64,000 nucleotides of DNA from Erwinia sp. 198 (GCF_003937915.1 NZ_RHUM01000012.1:1-64000); one strand, 5' to 3'. Positions 30,684 through 41,426 are shown, counted from the stretch's first letter. Translations and numbers: made by a program. The notes: a model not told the origin generated them from the letters alone.

Positions 30684-31664
30684 TTAGGGGATCAGCAGAC
30701 AGGAGCCCTGCGTGGCACGGCTTTGCAGCGTCTGATGCGCCTGCTGCGCGTCCGTTAACGCAAACTTCTGCTGTTCCGGCACCTCTACCTTAATCGCACC
30801 GCTGGCGATCAGCGAAAACAGCTCGTTGCTGGCCTGCGTCAGCGCGTCCGCGTTGGTGATATAGCCGTTAAGAGAAGGGCGGGTCACGTACAGCGATCCT
30901 TTCTGGGTGAGCGTTGATAAATTCACCCCGGTTACCGGCCCGGAGGCGTTGCCGAAACTGACCATCAGGCCGCGCCGCTGTAGGCAGTCCAGCGAGGCTT
31001 CCCAGGTGTCCTTGCCTACCGAGTCGTACACCACGCGCACTTTCTTGCCGCTGGTCAGTTCCAGCACGCGCTTTGCCACGTCTTCTTCGCGATAGTTAAT
31101 GGTTTCCCAGGCGCCGGCCTCTTTGGCTCTTGCCGCTTTTTCCGCCGAGCCGACGGTGCCAATCAGATGTGCGCCCAGCGCTTTAGCCCACTGGCAGGCA
31201 ATCAGCCCTACGCCGCCCGCCGCCGCCTGAAACAGAAAGGTTTCGTCCGGCTGTACCACGTAGGTCTGCCGCAGCAGGTAATGCACGGTCAGCCCTTTCA
31301 GAAACGAGGCCGCCGCCTGCTCAAAAGAGATGGCGTCCGGCAGCAGCGCCAGCTTGTCAGCCTCAACGGCGTGGTATTCGCTGTAGGCACCCAGCGCCGA
31401 CTGCGCATAAACCACACGATCGCCAACCTTAACCGTAGTCACGCCTTCGCCCACGCTCCTTACCACGCCAGCCGCTTCCGTTCCCAGGCCAGAAGGCAGC
31501 GAAGCCGGATAAAGCCCGCTGCGCACGTAGGTATCAATATAGTTAATGCCTATCGCTTTGTTCTCAACCACAACCTCGTCGGCGGCCGGTTCCGGGATGG
31601 CCGCATCGATAATCTGCATCACTTCCGGGCCGCCGTGCTGACTGATTTGTATGCGTTTTGGCAT
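30684..31664 (-). CDS. qor: NADPH:quinone oxidoreductase
   Basis: This zeta-crystallin-type medium-chain reductase moves electrons from NADPH to quinones. The ATG at 31664 has AGGAG before it and gives 326 residues (E. coli 327) starting MPKRIQISQHGGPEVMQ. The Rossmann loop FQAAAGGVGLIACQWAKALGA and YDSVGKDTW are conserved, and no zinc site is present. It is divergent from dnaB. Confidence 0.95.
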   Translation of the reverse strand: MPKRIQISQHGGPEVMQIIDAAIPEPAADEVVVENKAIGINYIDTYVRSGLYPASLPSGLGTEAAGVVRSVGEGVTTVKVGDRVVYAQSALGAYSEYHAVEADKLALLPDAISFEQAAASFLKGLTVHYLLRQTYVVQPDETFLFQAAAGGVGLIACQWAKALGAHLIGTVGSAEKAARAKEAGAWETINYREEDVAKRVLELTSGKKVRVVYDSVGKDTWEASLDCLQRRGLMVSFGNASGPVTGVNLSTLTQKGSLYVTRPSLNGYITNADALTQASNELFSLIASGAIKVEVPEQQKFALTDAQQAHQTLQSRATQGSCLLIP

Positions 31665-31756
31665 GGTCACTCCTGTTGATTGCGCGTGATTGATGGAGGA
31701 CGAAAGGTCGTCAAACGGGTATACTGGCGCGTCCCCACACAAGGTATTACATCACT

Positions 31757-33172
31757 ATGGCAGGAAATAAACCCACCAACAAATCCAATGAAAACCGTGA
31801 GCCGCGCGACCGGCAAATGGAAGGGCTGAAGCTGCCGCCTCATTCGCTGGAAGCGGAGCAGTCCGTGTTGGGCGGCCTGATGCTGGATAACGAGCGCTGG
31901 GATAACGTCTCTGAGCGCGTGGTGGCGCAGGACTTCTTTAGTCGTCCGCATCGCATGATCTTCAGCGAAATGCAGCGGCTGCTGGAAATGGGCAAGCCAA
32001 TCGATCTGATCACGCTTTCCGAGTCGCTGGAAACCAAAGGCGAACTCAGCATGGTCGGCGGCTTCGCTTACCTGGCGGAATTATCGAAAAATACACCAAG
32101 TGCGGCGAACATAGGCGCGTATGCCGATATCGTACGTGAACGTGCGGTAGTCCGTGAGATGATCGCGGTGGCGAACGAGATCGCCGATGCCGGTTACGAT
32201 CCGCAAGGCCGCACCAGCGAAGATCTGCTCGATCTGGCGGAATCCCGCGTTTTCCAGATTGCCGAAAATCGCGCCAATAAGGATGAAGGGCCAAAAAGCG
32301 TCGATCAGATCCTTGAGGCGACGATCTCCAGGATCGAGTCGCTTTACCAAACGCCGCATGACGGCGTCACCGGCGTTGATACCGGCTATCAGGATCTTAA
32401 TAAGAAGACCGCCGGATTACAGCGCTCGGATCTGATTATCGTGGCGGCGCGTCCGTCGATGGGTAAAACCACGTTTGCCATGAACCTTTGCGAAAACGCA
32501 GCGATGTTGCAGGATAAACCGGTATTGATCTTCAGCCTGGAAATGCCCGGTGAACAGCTGATGATGCGTATGCTGGCCTCGCTTTCCCGCGTTGACCAGA
32601 CCCGTATCCGTACCGGCCAGCTGGATGACGAAGACTGGGCGCGTATTTCCAGTACGATGGGCATCCTGCTGGAGAAGAAGAACATGTTCATTGATGATTC
32701 TTCCGGCCTGACGCCAACGGAAGTGCGCTCGCGCGCGCGACGTATTTTCCGTGAGCACGGCGGGTTAAGCCTGATTATGATCGACTACCTGCAGCTGATG
32801 CGCGTTCCGGCACTCTCCGATAACCGTACGCTGGAGATTGCCGAGATTTCCCGCTCGCTGAAGGCGCTGGCAAAAGAGCTTCAGGTGCCGGTCGTGGCGC
32901 TGTCGCAGCTTAACCGCTCTCTTGAACAGCGTGCCGATAAGCGTCCCGTTAACTCCGATCTGCGTGAATCCGGCTCCATCGAGCAGGATGCCGACCTGAT
33001 CATGTTTATTTATCGTGACGAGGTTTACCACGAAAACAGCGATTTGAAAGGCATTGCGGAAATCATTCTGGGTAAGCAGCGTAACGGCCCTATCGGCACG
33101 GTACGCCTGACCTTTAACGGCCAGTGGTCGCGCTTTGATAACTACGCCGGCCCGCAGTACGACGACGAATAA
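31757..33172 (+). CDS. dnaB: replicative DNA helicase
   Basis: DnaB is the hexameric 5'-3' helicase of the chromosome fork. The 471 residues (E. coli 471) have an N-terminal helical collar domain starting with LPPHSLEAEQSVLGGLM. The RecA-like motor has Walker A AARPSMGKTTFAMN, Walker B LIMIDYLQLM, and the motif LRESGSIEQDADLIMFIYRDE. Intact throughout. In E. coli alr follows; here a relic and an Lrp-type gene do. Confidence 0.97.
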   Translation: MAGNKPTNKSNENREPRDRQMEGLKLPPHSLEAEQSVLGGLMLDNERWDNVSERVVAQDFFSRPHRMIFSEMQRLLEMGKPIDLITLSESLETKGELSMVGGFAYLAELSKNTPSAANIGAYADIVRERAVVREMIAVANEIADAGYDPQGRTSEDLLDLAESRVFQIAENRANKDEGPKSVDQILEATISRIESLYQTPHDGVTGVDTGYQDLNKKTAGLQRSDLIIVAARPSMGKTTFAMNLCENAAMLQDKPVLIFSLEMPGEQLMMRMLASLSRVDQTRIRTGQLDDEDWARISSTMGILLEKKNMFIDDSSGLTPTEVRSRARRIFREHGGLSLIMIDYLQLMRVPALSDNRTLEIAEISRSLKALAKELQVPVVALSQLNRSLEQRADKRPVNSDLRESGSIEQDADLIMFIYRDEVYHENSDLKGIAEIILGKQRNGPIGTVRLTFNGQWSRFDNYAGPQYDDE

Positions 33173-33187
33173 GATCTGCTTTCTTTG

Positions 33188-33219
33188 CCTCTTCCGGTAG
33201 CGACCGCTACTGGAAGAGG
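33188..33219 (+). terminator. dnaB 3' hairpin
   Basis: A 15-base stem (CCTCTTCCGGTAGCG with one G-T pair) closes on two bases 15 nucleotides after dnaB, followed by the modestly T-rich TTCTCCTT. Confidence 0.65.
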
Positions 33220-33355
33220 GTTCTCCTTGCCTCCAGGCATATCAATACGCTAACTCATTATTCTCCTGCCTGCTGTTCTTAACTTAATTTTTTGAACATC
33301 AATAACTGGCGACGGTCAGGCCGTTCTGTAATTTTCATGACGCGCGGCCGCTTAA

Positions 33356-33552
33356 AAAAGATGCGAGACGACTTATTCCCCCATCAAAGGGCCGACGTGG
33401 AGCGCCGCTGTGCCTTATACGGGCGGCACTGTGGTAAGCCATAACGGCGGCAATTATCAGGCGAATGACAGGTGGTGTCGGGCACTGAACCCGGGCTGGT
33501 GCCCACCGCCGGGCCTGAAACCGGCAATGCTTTGCCGTGGAAACCGATCTGA
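33356..33552 (+). pseudogene. relic of a chitin-binding (CBM5/12) domain
   Basis: The first frame reads PTWSAAVPYTGGTVVSHNGG then NYQAN, the typical start of a type-3 chitin-binding domain. It then derails, while the next frame supplies the missing end, SGTEPG...LPWKPI and a stop at 33550. A single frameshift near 33480 therefore splits the domain, and no signal peptide or catalytic part remains upstream (an in-frame stop lies at 33353). This is the 3' end of a lost secreted chitinase or chitin-binding protein. The remaining flanks (33220-33355, 33553-33681) show nothing. Confidence 0.65.
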
Positions 33553-33681
33553 CGCGAAAGTTATTACCAACAAGCGTGTGTTTACCCGGCAGCGGTTTTC
33601 CCATGCGGAAAATAGTATTGGACAACGAGGCGGGAACTGCGCTTACCTGTCCGACAGGAAAAATAATTAGCCGCCGGATAA

Positions 33682-34149
33682 ATGATGACCCAGATCGATG
33701 ATTATGACTTCAAAATATTGACGCTGCTGGAAAGCAATGGCCGTCTGACTAACCAGGAGCTGAGCGATCTGGTTGGGCTTTCCGCTTCGCAGTGCTCCCG
33801 TCGCCGCATCAACCTTGAGCAGGCGGGGCTGATCCTCGGCTATCACGCCCGGCTTTCAGCCAATGCGATAGGGCTGGGCCTGATCGGCCTGATTGAAGTC
33901 CGCCTGATTAACCACACCGCTGAATACGTGGACAGCTTTACCCGCATGGTGGCTGAAGAAACGGCTATCGTCGATGCCTGGAAAACCACCGGCGATGCTG
34001 ACTATCTGCTAAAGGTCGCCGTCGCCGATTTGCCCGCTTTGAGCGCGCTGATTAGCCAGCTGGTGGCGGGGCATCGCAGCGTGTCGCACGTCAAGACCTC
34101 TGTCGTGCTCACCCGCCTGAAAGAAAACGGCATGATGACGCCAGGCTGA
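33682..34149 (+). CDS. Lrp/AsnC-family transcriptional regulator
   Basis: This 155-residue protein has an N-terminal winged helix (DYDFKILTLLESNGRLTNQELSDLVGLSASQCSRRRINLE-type sequence, residues 6-50) and a C-terminal RAM ligand domain (from about 70; TTGDADYLLKVAV is diagnostic). Such regulators sense amino acids. It lies upstream of, and in line with, a YitT-type membrane protein it may control. ATG 33685 is an alternative start one codon later. The target and ligand are unknown. Confidence 0.88.
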   Translation: MMTQIDDYDFKILTLLESNGRLTNQELSDLVGLSASQCSRRRINLEQAGLILGYHARLSANAIGLGLIGLIEVRLINHTAEYVDSFTRMVAEETAIVDAWKTTGDADYLLKVAVADLPALSALISQLVAGHRSVSHVKTSVVLTRLKENGMMTPG

Positions 34150-34382
34150 CCAATAGCTCCTTTTTGGTGCAGGCGCGGATCAATTTAGTGCATGAGCAGA
34201 GCATTCTATACGAGAAATAAGCGTACTCCCGCTCATTCATGCATATATTGATGCTTTTGCCACGCAGATGTGCATAAAGTTAATTCTGCTCAATCAATCA
34301 TTTGCCTTGCCGTCACCCCCGATAGCAAAAGAGTGGTGCGATCCTTGCTGAGTCAGCGTTTATTTCTCAGAGAGTCGACCTT

Positions 34383-34997
34383 ATGGATAACGTTGTTCAA
34401 CCTGTTAAAGTTCCGCATACGTTTATCGAAGATGCGCTGGCGCTGCTGTTCGGGACGCTGATGGTCTCGTTTGGCGTAATGCTGTTAAAAAGCGCTGGCG
34501 CCCTGACCGGCAGCACCGCAGGCATCGCTTTTCTGCTTAGCTATCTGACGCACGCTTCTTTCGGTCTCGCTTTTTTCCTGATCAACCTGCCTTTTTACTG
34601 GCTGGCGGTAAAGCGCATGGGCTGGGCGTTTACTCTTAAAACCTTCAGCGCCGTCGGCCTGGTGTCGCTGTTTACCCATCTGCATACGCTTTTTATCCAT
34701 TTTTCCGCGCTGGATCCCTTTTACGCCACGCTGTTCGGTAACGTCATTATGGGGATTGGGTTTATAGTACTGTTCCGCCATAAGGCCAGCCTGGGCGGCG
34801 TGAATATTCTGGCGTTATGGCTACAGGATCGTTACGGTATCCGTGCCGGAAAATTACAGATGGCGGTCGATACCTGCGTGGTACTGGCCTCGCTGTTTGT
34901 GGTGCCGCTGCCGATGCTGGCGGCCTCGGTTGCGGGCGCGGCGATCCTTAACCTGATTATCGCCATGAACCACCGCCCTGGCCGTTACGCTGTCTGA
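34383..34997 (+). CDS. YitT-family inner-membrane protein
   Basis: This 204-residue protein has five or six hydrophobic helices and the family features LLKSAGALTGSTAGIAFLLSY near the start and HKASLGGVNILALWLQDRYG near 137. YitT proteins are uncharacterised membrane proteins of the DUF161 group; in this organism a paired Lrp-type regulator 233 bases upstream suggests an amino-acid-related transport role, which is inference. AGAG before the ATG serves as ribosome site. Confidence 0.82.
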   Translation: MDNVVQPVKVPHTFIEDALALLFGTLMVSFGVMLLKSAGALTGSTAGIAFLLSYLTHASFGLAFFLINLPFYWLAVKRMGWAFTLKTFSAVGLVSLFTHLHTLFIHFSALDPFYATLFGNVIMGIGFIVLFRHKASLGGVNILALWLQDRYGIRAGKLQMAVDTCVVLASLFVVPLPMLAASVAGAAILNLIIAMNHRPGRYAV

Positions 34998-35075
34998 ACC
35001 CGGCGCGGCGCCCTTCGTCGCGCAAGGCCGCGAGTGCCACCGCGCCCGACCAACTTATTAATGGAGATTTGCACC

Positions 35076-36269
35076 GTGTTTCAAAACGTTGATGCCTATG
35101 CTGGCGATCCGATCCTTTCCCTGATGGAAACCTACAGGCAGGATACGCGCCCCCACAAGGTTAACCTGAGCATCGGGCTGTATTACGATGGCCAGGGCGT
35201 TATTCCTCAGCTGAAGGCGGTGGCCGCAGCGGAAGCACGTCTGAACGCGCAGGCGCACGATGCTTCTCTCTATCTGCCGATGGAAGGACTGCCAACCTAC
35301 CGCAGCGCGGTTGCGCCGCTGCTGTTTGGTCAGCAGCATCCAATGCTGCAGGCCGGGCGTATCGCCACCATCCAGACCGTTGGCGGCTCCGGCGCGCTGA
35401 AGGTCGGTGCGGATTTCCTCAAGGCGTATTTTCCCGGCTCTCAGGTCTGGGTCAGTAACCCAACCTGGGAAAACCATATCGCGATCTTTTCCGGCGCGGG
35501 TTTCCAGGTAAACACCTATCCGTGGTACGACGATGCGACCAACGGCGTGAGGTTTGAAGAGCTGATCGCCACGCTGAAGACGCTGCCGCCGCAGAGCATC
35601 GTGCTGCTGCATCCCTGCTGCCATAATCCCACCGGCGCCGATCTCACTAACCAGCAGTGGGACAGCGTAACGGCGGTGTTGAAAGAGCGCGATCTGATCC
35701 CCTTTCTGGATATTGCCTATCAGGGCTTTGGCGAGGGCATGGAAGAAGACGCCTATGCTATCCGCGCGATTGCCGCCGCAGGTTTACCCGCGCTGGTCAG
35801 CAACTCTTTCTCAAAAATCTTTTCGCTGTACGGCGAGCGCGTCGGCGGTCTTTCCGTGGTCTGCGAAGATGCGGAAGAAGCTTCCCGCGTGCTGGGCCAG
35901 CTGAAGGCCACCGTGCGCCGCAACTACTCCAGTCCGCCAAACTTTGGCGCTCAGGTGGTGGCCTGCGTGCTGAATGATGCGGCGCTGAAAGCGCAGTGGC
36001 TGGCGGAAGTCGAGGCGATGCGCGTGCGCATCTCCACCATGCGTCAGGCGCTGGTGGACGTACTGACCACGGCGGTGCCGGGCAAAAACTTCGATTACCT
36101 GCTGCAACAGCGCGGCATGTTCAGCTACACCGGTCTGAGCGCGGCACAGGTCGATCGCCTGCGTGACGAGTTTGGCATCTATCTGATCGCCAGCGGTCGT
36201 ATGTGCGTGGCGGGCCTGAACAACGAGAACGTGCATCAGGTTGCCGAAGCCTTCGCTGCGGTCATGTAA
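35076..36269 (+). CDS. tyrB: aromatic amino acid aminotransferase
   Basis: TyrB transaminates tyrosine, phenylalanine and leucine precursors with PLP. I choose the GTG at 35076: GGAG lies 9 bases before it, and it gives exactly 397 residues, the E. coli length, beginning [14 protein letters not shown]. The PLP lysine is in [17 protein letters not shown], with the phosphate-binding arginine just after. Asparagine/aspartate partners lie in [11 protein letters not shown] and LDIAYQGFG. Confidence 0.95.
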   Translation: MFQNVDAYAGDPILSLMETYRQDTRPHKVNLSIGLYYDGQGVIPQLKAVAAAEARLNAQAHDASLYLPMEGLPTYRSAVAPLLFGQQHPMLQAGRIATIQTVGGSGALKVGADFLKAYFPGSQVWVSNPTWENHIAIFSGAGFQVNTYPWYDDATNGVRFEELIATLKTLPPQSIVLLHPCCHNPTGADLTNQQWDSVTAVLKERDLIPFLDIAYQGFGEGMEEDAYAIRAIAAAGLPALVSNSFSKIFSLYGERVGGLSVVCEDAEEASRVLGQLKATVRRNYSSPPNFGAQVVACVLNDAALKAQWLAEVEAMRVRISTMRQALVDVLTTAVPGKNFDYLLQQRGMFSYTGLSAAQVDRLRDEFGIYLIASGRMCVAGLNNENVHQVAEAFAAVM

Positions 36270-36277
36270 GCCCCTGT

Positions 36278-36302
36278 GGCCGGACGCCCGTCCGGCCTTT
36301 TT
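36278..36302 (+). terminator. tyrB terminator
   Basis: GGCCGGAC / GTCCGGCC with a GCCC loop and five T's lies 8 bases after tyrB. Confidence 0.92.
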
Positions 36303-36384
36303 CACTCTTTTTTGCTTCCGCAGGTTTACCTTTTCCCATCATGCTGCACACTTAACGGAACGTATTCAGCTAAGGAGCATAACG

Positions 36385-36801
36385 ATGTGGTATCAGCAGA
36401 CAATCACCCTGGATCCCAAATCCCGCGGCTTTCATCTGATAACGGACGACATAGTCCAGGAGCTGCGGCGGCTTGGTGATGTGCAGGTCGGCCTGCTGCA
36501 TCTGCTGCTTCAGCATACTTCCGCCTCGCTGACGCTGAATGAAAACTGCGACCCTACGGTCAGAAGCGACATGGAAAACCACTTTCTGCGCCAGGTGCCG
36601 GAAAAGGCGAACTATGAGCATGATTACGAAGGCGCGGACGATATGCCTGCGCATATTAAATCTTCGTCGCTGGGCGTGTCGCTGACGCTGCCGGTGAGCC
36701 GTGGCAAGCTGCTGCTGGGCACCTGGCAAGGCATCTGGCTGGGCGAGCATCGCAATCACGGCGGCAGCCGCCGCATTATCGCCACGCTACAGGGAGAATG
36801 A
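36385..36801 (+). CDS. yjbQ: YjbQ family protein
   Basis: This 138-residue protein from the ATG at 36385 (TAAGGAG before it) matches E. coli YjbQ in length and in the family signature [20 protein letters not shown] and [13 protein letters not shown]. The family (UPF0047) has weak thiamine-phosphate-synthase activity in vitro. The conserved histidines, aspartates and cysteine form the presumed active site. yjbR follows one base after the stop, so the two are an operon. Confidence 0.92.
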   Translation: MWYQQTITLDPKSRGFHLITDDIVQELRRLGDVQVGLLHLLLQHTSASLTLNENCDPTVRSDMENHFLRQVPEKANYEHDYEGADDMPAHIKSSSLGVSLTLPVSRGKLLLGTWQGIWLGEHRNHGGSRRIIATLQGE

Positions 36802-36802
36802 C

Positions 36803-37132
36803 ATGAACGTATCGGATTTACTTTCTTACTGTATGGACAAGCCGGGCGCGGAGCAGGTCGTGCATAACGACTGGAAAGCGACCCAGATAAAAGTGGATGA
36901 CGTGCTGTTTGCGATGGTGCATGAAGTGGACGACCGTCCTGCGGTAACCCTGAAGTCGACGCCCGCGCTGGCGGATTTACTGCGGGAAAAGCACAGCGAT
37001 GTGGTGCCCGCCGCGCATCTGAATAAAACGCACTGGAGCACCGTGCTGCTGGACGGCTCGCTGAAGGATTCACAGATTTACTATCTGATCGACGCCTCGC
37101 TTCAGCAGGCGCTGGCTACGCGAACCGCGTAG
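36803..37132 (+). CDS. yjbR: MmcQ/YjbR-family protein
   Basis: This 109-residue protein starts at the ATG at 36803, with AGGGAG in the end of yjbQ. It carries the family features PGAEQVVHNDWKATQIKVDD and LNKTHWSTVLLDGSL. YjbR has a CyaY-like fold and is suggested to bind DNA; its role is unknown. It is slightly shorter than the E. coli protein (about 118). Confidence 0.9.
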   Translation: MNVSDLLSYCMDKPGAEQVVHNDWKATQIKVDDVLFAMVHEVDDRPAVTLKSTPALADLLREKHSDVVPAAHLNKTHWSTVLLDGSLKDSQIYYLIDASLQQALATRTA

Positions 37133-37148
37133 TTAAAGAAGACGCGGC

Positions 37149-37188
37149 TCAGGCACCCTGATATTCCATCGGGCTTCAGGATGCCTGA
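37149..37188. terminator. hairpin between convergent yjbR and alcohol dehydrogenase
   Basis: TCAGGCA-C-CCTGA pairs with TCAGG-A-TGCCTGA around a 14-base loop. There is no T-run. It sits between two convergent genes and probably blocks exonucleases or transcription. Confidence 0.45.
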
Positions 37189-37195
37189 AGGGCGT

Positions 37196-38248
37196 TTACC
37201 CGCGCAGCGTGGCGATATCAATCACAAAACGGTACTTCACGTCGCTTTTCAGCATACGTTCGTAGGCTTCGTTGATTTCGTCCATTTTGATCATCTCGAT
37301 ATCCGAGGTGATGTTGTGCTTGCCGCAGAAATCCAGCATTTCCTGCGTTTCTTTGATGCCGCCAATCAGCGAACCGGCGATGCTGCGGCGTTTGAAAATC
37401 AGGTTAAACACCTGCGGTGATGGATGATCGTGTTCCGGCGCGCCAACCAGCGTCATATTGCCGTCGCGACGCAGCAGCGTGATAAACGGGTTCAGATCGT
37501 GCGGGGCCGCCACGGTATTCAGGATAAAATCAAAGCTGTTGGCGTGCTGTGCCATCTGCTCAGGATCTTTAGAAATCACCACTTCATCCGCGCCCAGGCG
37601 TTTGCCGTCTTCTACCTTAGAAGGCGAGGTGGTGAACAGCACGACGTGCGCGCCCATCGCGTGCGCGATTTTCACGCCCATATGGCCCAGACCGCCCAGG
37701 CCCACGATACCGACTTTTTTGCCCGGGCCTGCGCCCCAGTGGCTCAGCGGCGAATAGGTGGTGATGCCGGCGCACAGCAGCGGCGCGGCGCCTGCGGGAT
37801 CCAGATTCTCCGGCACGCGCAGCACGAAGTCTTCATTGACGACGATCTGCGTTGAGTAGCCGCCGTAGGTGATGTCGCCGGTTTCGCGATCTTCACCGTT
37901 ATAGGTGCCGGTAAAGCCGTTTTCGCAATACTGCTCCAGGTCTTCTTTACAGCTGTCGCAGGTGCGGCAGGAATCAACCAGACAGCCGACGCCGACTAAA
38001 TCGCCGATTTTATACTTGTGCGTATGGCCGCCGACAGCGGTCACGCGACCTACGATTTCATGTCCCGGTACGACGGGAAAAATGGTGTTTTTCCACTCGT
38101 TGCGGGCCTGGTGTAAATCGGAATGGCAGACGCCGCAGTAAAGAATTTCAATCTGTACGTCGTGCTCACGCAGTTCGCGCGGCTGGAATTCAAAAGGCGC
38201 AAGCTTCGCATCGGCGCTTTTAGCGGCATAAGCATGGGTAATATTCAT
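37196..38248 (-). CDS. zinc-dependent NADP-type alcohol dehydrogenase (YahK-like)
   Basis: This 350-residue medium-chain dehydrogenase has a catalytic zinc site in CGVCHSDLH and GHEIVGRV. Four structural-zinc cysteines lie in CRTCDSCKEDLEQYC, and the Rossmann loop is GLGGLGHMGVK. It is close to E. coli YahK, which reduces aldehydes with NADPH. AGGAG precedes the ATG at 38248; the longer in-frame extension lacks a site. It likely detoxifies aldehydes, but the true substrate is unknown. Confidence 0.88.
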   Translation of the reverse strand: MNITHAYAAKSADAKLAPFEFQPRELREHDVQIEILYCGVCHSDLHQARNEWKNTIFPVVPGHEIVGRVTAVGGHTHKYKIGDLVGVGCLVDSCRTCDSCKEDLEQYCENGFTGTYNGEDRETGDITYGGYSTQIVVNEDFVLRVPENLDPAGAAPLLCAGITTYSPLSHWGAGPGKKVGIVGLGGLGHMGVKIAHAMGAHVVLFTTSPSKVEDGKRLGADEVVISKDPEQMAQHANSFDFILNTVAAPHDLNPFITLLRRDGNMTLVGAPEHDHPSPQVFNLIFKRRSIAGSLIGGIKETQEMLDFCGKHNITSDIEMIKMDEINEAYERMLKSDVKYRFVIDIATLRG

Positions 38249-38453
38249 GGACTCTCCTGATAATGGAATGGCGTGTGCCTCACGGCTCATTAAGGATAGT
38301 GGCCCGTTCCGCGCAGGGGTATGCCGGAACCTGTTTAAATCTTGCCTGATCCTGCAAGTTTTAGGGGGAAATGACAAAAAACAGGCGCTAATAAGAAAGT
38401 TTTATTGCAGAGGCAGAAGAAAACGGCGGAAGCGATAACGACAGTGCAGAGGG

Positions 38454-38484
38454 AAAAAGGCGCGAGCCGTTAACGACTCGCGCC
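38454..38484 (-). terminator. uvrA terminator
   Basis: On the minus strand GGCGCGAG / CTCGCGCC (with further pairing in the loop) is followed by TTTTT, 12 bases after uvrA. Confidence 0.88.
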
Positions 38485-38495
38485 TTCGTGGCAAA

Positions 38496-41327
38496 CTATT
38501 TCTTTGCCAGTAGCGGTTTAAGGAAGCGTGCGGTATGCGACTCTTTGCACTCCGCCACCGTTTCCGGCGTGCCGGAGACCAGGATCTCACCGCCGCCGCT
38601 GCCGCCTTCCGGGCCGAGATCGACAATCCAGTCAGCGGTTTTGATCACGTCGAGGTTGTGCTCAATCACCACGATGGTATTGCCCTGATCGCGCAGCTGG
38701 TGCAGCACGGCCAGCAGCTGCTGGATATCGGCAAAGTGCAGGCCGGTGGTCGGCTCATCCAGGATGTAGAGCGTTTGACCGGTGCCGCGCTTCGACAGCT
38801 CGCGGGCCAGCTTAACGCGCTGCGCCTCACCGCCGGAAAGCGTGGTGGCCGACTGCCCCAGACGGATATAGGAAAGGCCCACGTCCATCAGCGTTTGCAG
38901 CTTACGCGCCAGCGCAGGCACCGCATCGAAAAACTCGCGCGCCTCTTCGATAGTCATCTCCAGCACCTGGTGAATGCTTTTGCCTTTGTATTTAATCTCC
39001 AGCGTCTCGCGGTTATAGCGCTTGCCCTTACACTGGTCGCACGGCACGTAGATATCTGGCAGGAAATGCATTTCCACCTTGATCACGCCGTCGCCCTGAC
39101 AGGCTTCGCAGCGTCCGCCGCGCACGTTAAAGCTGAAGCGGCCTGGCGTATAGCCGCGCGTGCGCGACTCCGGCACGCCCGCAAACAGCTCGCGCACCGG
39201 CGTAAAGATGCCGGTATAGGTGGCCGGGTTGGAGCGCGGCGTACGCCCGATCGGGCTTTGGTCGATATCGATAACCTTATCGAAATGCTCCATGCCGGTA
39301 ATTTCGCGATAGGGTGCCGCCTCGGCGATGGTAGCGCCGTTCAGCTGGCGCTGCGCGATAGGGAACAGCGTATCGTTGATCAGCGTCGACTTGCCGGAAC
39401 CGGACACGCCGGTAATGCAGCTGAACAAGCCAACCGGCAGCGTCAGCGTTACGTCCTTCAGGTTATTGCCTTTTGCGCCGCTTAGCTTCAGCACTTTGCT
39501 GGCATCGGCTTTGACGCGCTCTTCCGGCACCTGAATACCGCGCTCGCCGCTCAGGTATTGTCCGGTCAGCGACTCCTTCACCGCCATGATGTCGTCAACG
39601 GTGCCTTCCGCCACGACCTGGCCGCCGTGTACGCCCGCGCCCGGCCCGATATCGATCACGTGATCGGCAGCGCGGATGGCATCTTCATCATGCTCTACCA
39701 CGATCACGGTGTTGCCCAGATCGCGCAGGTGTACCAGCGTCTCCAGCAGGCGCTCGTTATCGCGCTGGTGCAGGCCGATAGAAGGCTCGTCCAGCACGTA
39801 CATCACGCCCACCAGCCCGGCGCCAATCTGGCTCGCCAGACGGATACGCTGCGCTTCGCCGCCCGACAGCGTTTCAGCAGAGCGGGACATCGACAGGTAA
39901 TTCAGGCCGACGTTAACCAGAAACTTCAGGCGATCGCCGATCTCTTTCAGTACCTTTTCGGCGATTTTGGCGCGCTGGCCGCTCAGCTTCATGTTCTGGA
40001 AGAACGCCATTGCATGGCCGATGCTCATATCCGAAATAGTCGGCAGCGTAGTGTTTTCAACGTAGACGTGGCGCGCTTCACGACGCAGACGCGTGCCTTC
40101 ACAGGTCGCACAGGCGCGGTTGCTGATAAACTTCGCCAGATCCTCGCGCACCGCAGCGGACTCCGTCTCTTTGTAACGGCGCTCCATATTATGCAGCACG
40201 CCTTCAAACGGATGACGACGCACCGAGGTATCGCCGCGATCGTTGATGTATTTGAACTCAATGCTCTCTTTGCCGGAGCCGTACAGGATGATTTTGCGAG
40301 CCTTGTCGCTCAGCGAATCAAACGGCGCTTCGACGTCGAAATCCAGGTGCTCGGCCAGCGAGCGCAGCATCTGAAAATAATAAAAGTTACGGCGATCCCA
40401 GCCGCGGATAGCGCCACCGGCCAGCGACAGCTCCGGATTTTGCACCACGCGATCCGGATCGAAATATTGCTGCACGCCCAGGCCATCGCAGGTCGGACAG
40501 GCACCGGCCGGGTTGTTGAACGAGAACAGACGCGGCTCCAGCTCCGTCATGCTGTAGCCGCAGATCGGACAGGCGAAATTGGCGGAGAAGATCAGCTCTT
40601 CTGCCTGCGCATCGTCCATATCGGCGACCACGGCGGTGCCGCCGGAAAGCTCCAGCGCCGTCTCAAAGGATTCCGCCAGGCGCTGTTTCAGATCTTCCCG
40701 CACCTTGAAGCGATCCACTACCACTTCAATAGTGTGTTTCTTTTGCAGCTCCAGCTTCGGCGGGTCGGAGAGATCGCAGACCTCGCCGTCGATGCGCGCG
40801 CGGATATAGCCCTGCGAAGCCAGGTTTTCCAGCGTTTTGGTGTGCTCGCCCTTGCGTTCTTTAACGATAGGCGCGAGCAGCATCAGACGGCGCCCTTCCG
40901 GCTCCGACAGTACGTTATCCACCATCTGGCTGACCGTCTGCGCCGCCAGCGTGACGTCATGATCCGGGCAGCGCGGTTCGCCCACGCGAGCAAACAGCAG
41001 GCGCAGGTAGTCGTGGATTTCCGTGATGGTGCCGACGGTAGAGCGTGGGTTATGCGAGGTTGATTTCTGTTCGATCGAGATAGCTGGCGACAGCCCTTCT
41101 ATATGATCGACATCCGGCTTTTCCATCAGCGAGAGGAACTGACGCGCATAGGCGGAAAGGGATTCCACGTAGCGGCGCTGCCCCTCGGCATACAGCGTAT
41201 CAAACGCCAGCGAGGACTTACCCGAACCCGACAGGCCGGTGACAACGATCAGTTTGTCGCGCGGGATGATCAGGTTGATATTCTTCAGATTATGGGTGCG
41301 GGCACCCCGTACTTCGATCTTATCCAT
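38496..41327 (-). CDS. uvrA: UvrABC excinuclease subunit A
   Basis: UvrA is the damage-sensing ATPase of nucleotide excision repair. The 943 residues hold two ABC modules: Walker [10 protein letters not shown] (near 31) and GVSGSGKST (near 640), and two LSGGEAQR signatures. Zinc modules lie in CPICGYS...CPTCDGLG and CEACQGDG...CDQCKGK. All are intact. It is divergent from ssb, and a LexA box between them makes both SOS-inducible. Confidence 0.97.
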   Translation of the reverse strand: MDKIEVRGARTHNLKNINLIIPRDKLIVVTGLSGSGKSSLAFDTLYAEGQRRYVESLSAYARQFLSLMEKPDVDHIEGLSPAISIEQKSTSHNPRSTVGTITEIHDYLRLLFARVGEPRCPDHDVTLAAQTVSQMVDNVLSEPEGRRLMLLAPIVKERKGEHTKTLENLASQGYIRARIDGEVCDLSDPPKLELQKKHTIEVVVDRFKVREDLKQRLAESFETALELSGGTAVVADMDDAQAEELIFSANFACPICGYSMTELEPRLFSFNNPAGACPTCDGLGVQQYFDPDRVVQNPELSLAGGAIRGWDRRNFYYFQMLRSLAEHLDFDVEAPFDSLSDKARKIILYGSGKESIEFKYINDRGDTSVRRHPFEGVLHNMERRYKETESAAVREDLAKFISNRACATCEGTRLRREARHVYVENTTLPTISDMSIGHAMAFFQNMKLSGQRAKIAEKVLKEIGDRLKFLVNVGLNYLSMSRSAETLSGGEAQRIRLASQIGAGLVGVMYVLDEPSIGLHQRDNERLLETLVHLRDLGNTVIVVEHDEDAIRAADHVIDIGPGAGVHGGQVVAEGTVDDIMAVKESLTGQYLSGERGIQVPEERVKADASKVLKLSGAKGNNLKDVTLTLPVGLFSCITGVSGSGKSTLINDTLFPIAQRQLNGATIAEAAPYREITGMEHFDKVIDIDQSPIGRTPRSNPATYTGIFTPVRELFAGVPESRTRGYTPGRFSFNVRGGRCEACQGDGVIKVEMHFLPDIYVPCDQCKGKRYNRETLEIKYKGKSIHQVLEMTIEEAREFFDAVPALARKLQTLMDVGLSYIRLGQSATTLSGGEAQRVKLARELSKRGTGQTLYILDEPTTGLHFADIQQLLAVLHQLRDQGNTIVVIEHNLDVIKTADWIVDLGPEGGSGGGEILVSGTPETVAECKESHTARFLKPLLAKK

Positions 41328-41410
41328 TCACAATTCCCGGATTAACACGGACGTCACCATGCCTGTCCGGCACGGCCAGAATTAAGCCTGTTAGTATGGC
41401 ACAAAAAAAG

Positions 41411-41426
41411 CTGAATGGATATACAG
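41411..41426. promoter_or_regulatory. LexA box shared by uvrA and ssb
   Basis: CTGAATGGATATACAG fits CTG-N10-CAG and is nearly the E. coli uvrA SOS box. It lies 84 bases before uvrA and 212 before ssb. The remaining 41427-41637 holds the ssb leader with a GCTGTATAAT promoter element. Confidence 0.92.

Noticed and set aside
34160..34195. TTTTGGTGCA and TTTAGTGCA repeats upstream of the YitT gene, recalling NtrC sites
   Set aside because: They are in the same orientation, not the inverted TGCAC-N-GGTGCA form, and no sigma-54 promoter follows.
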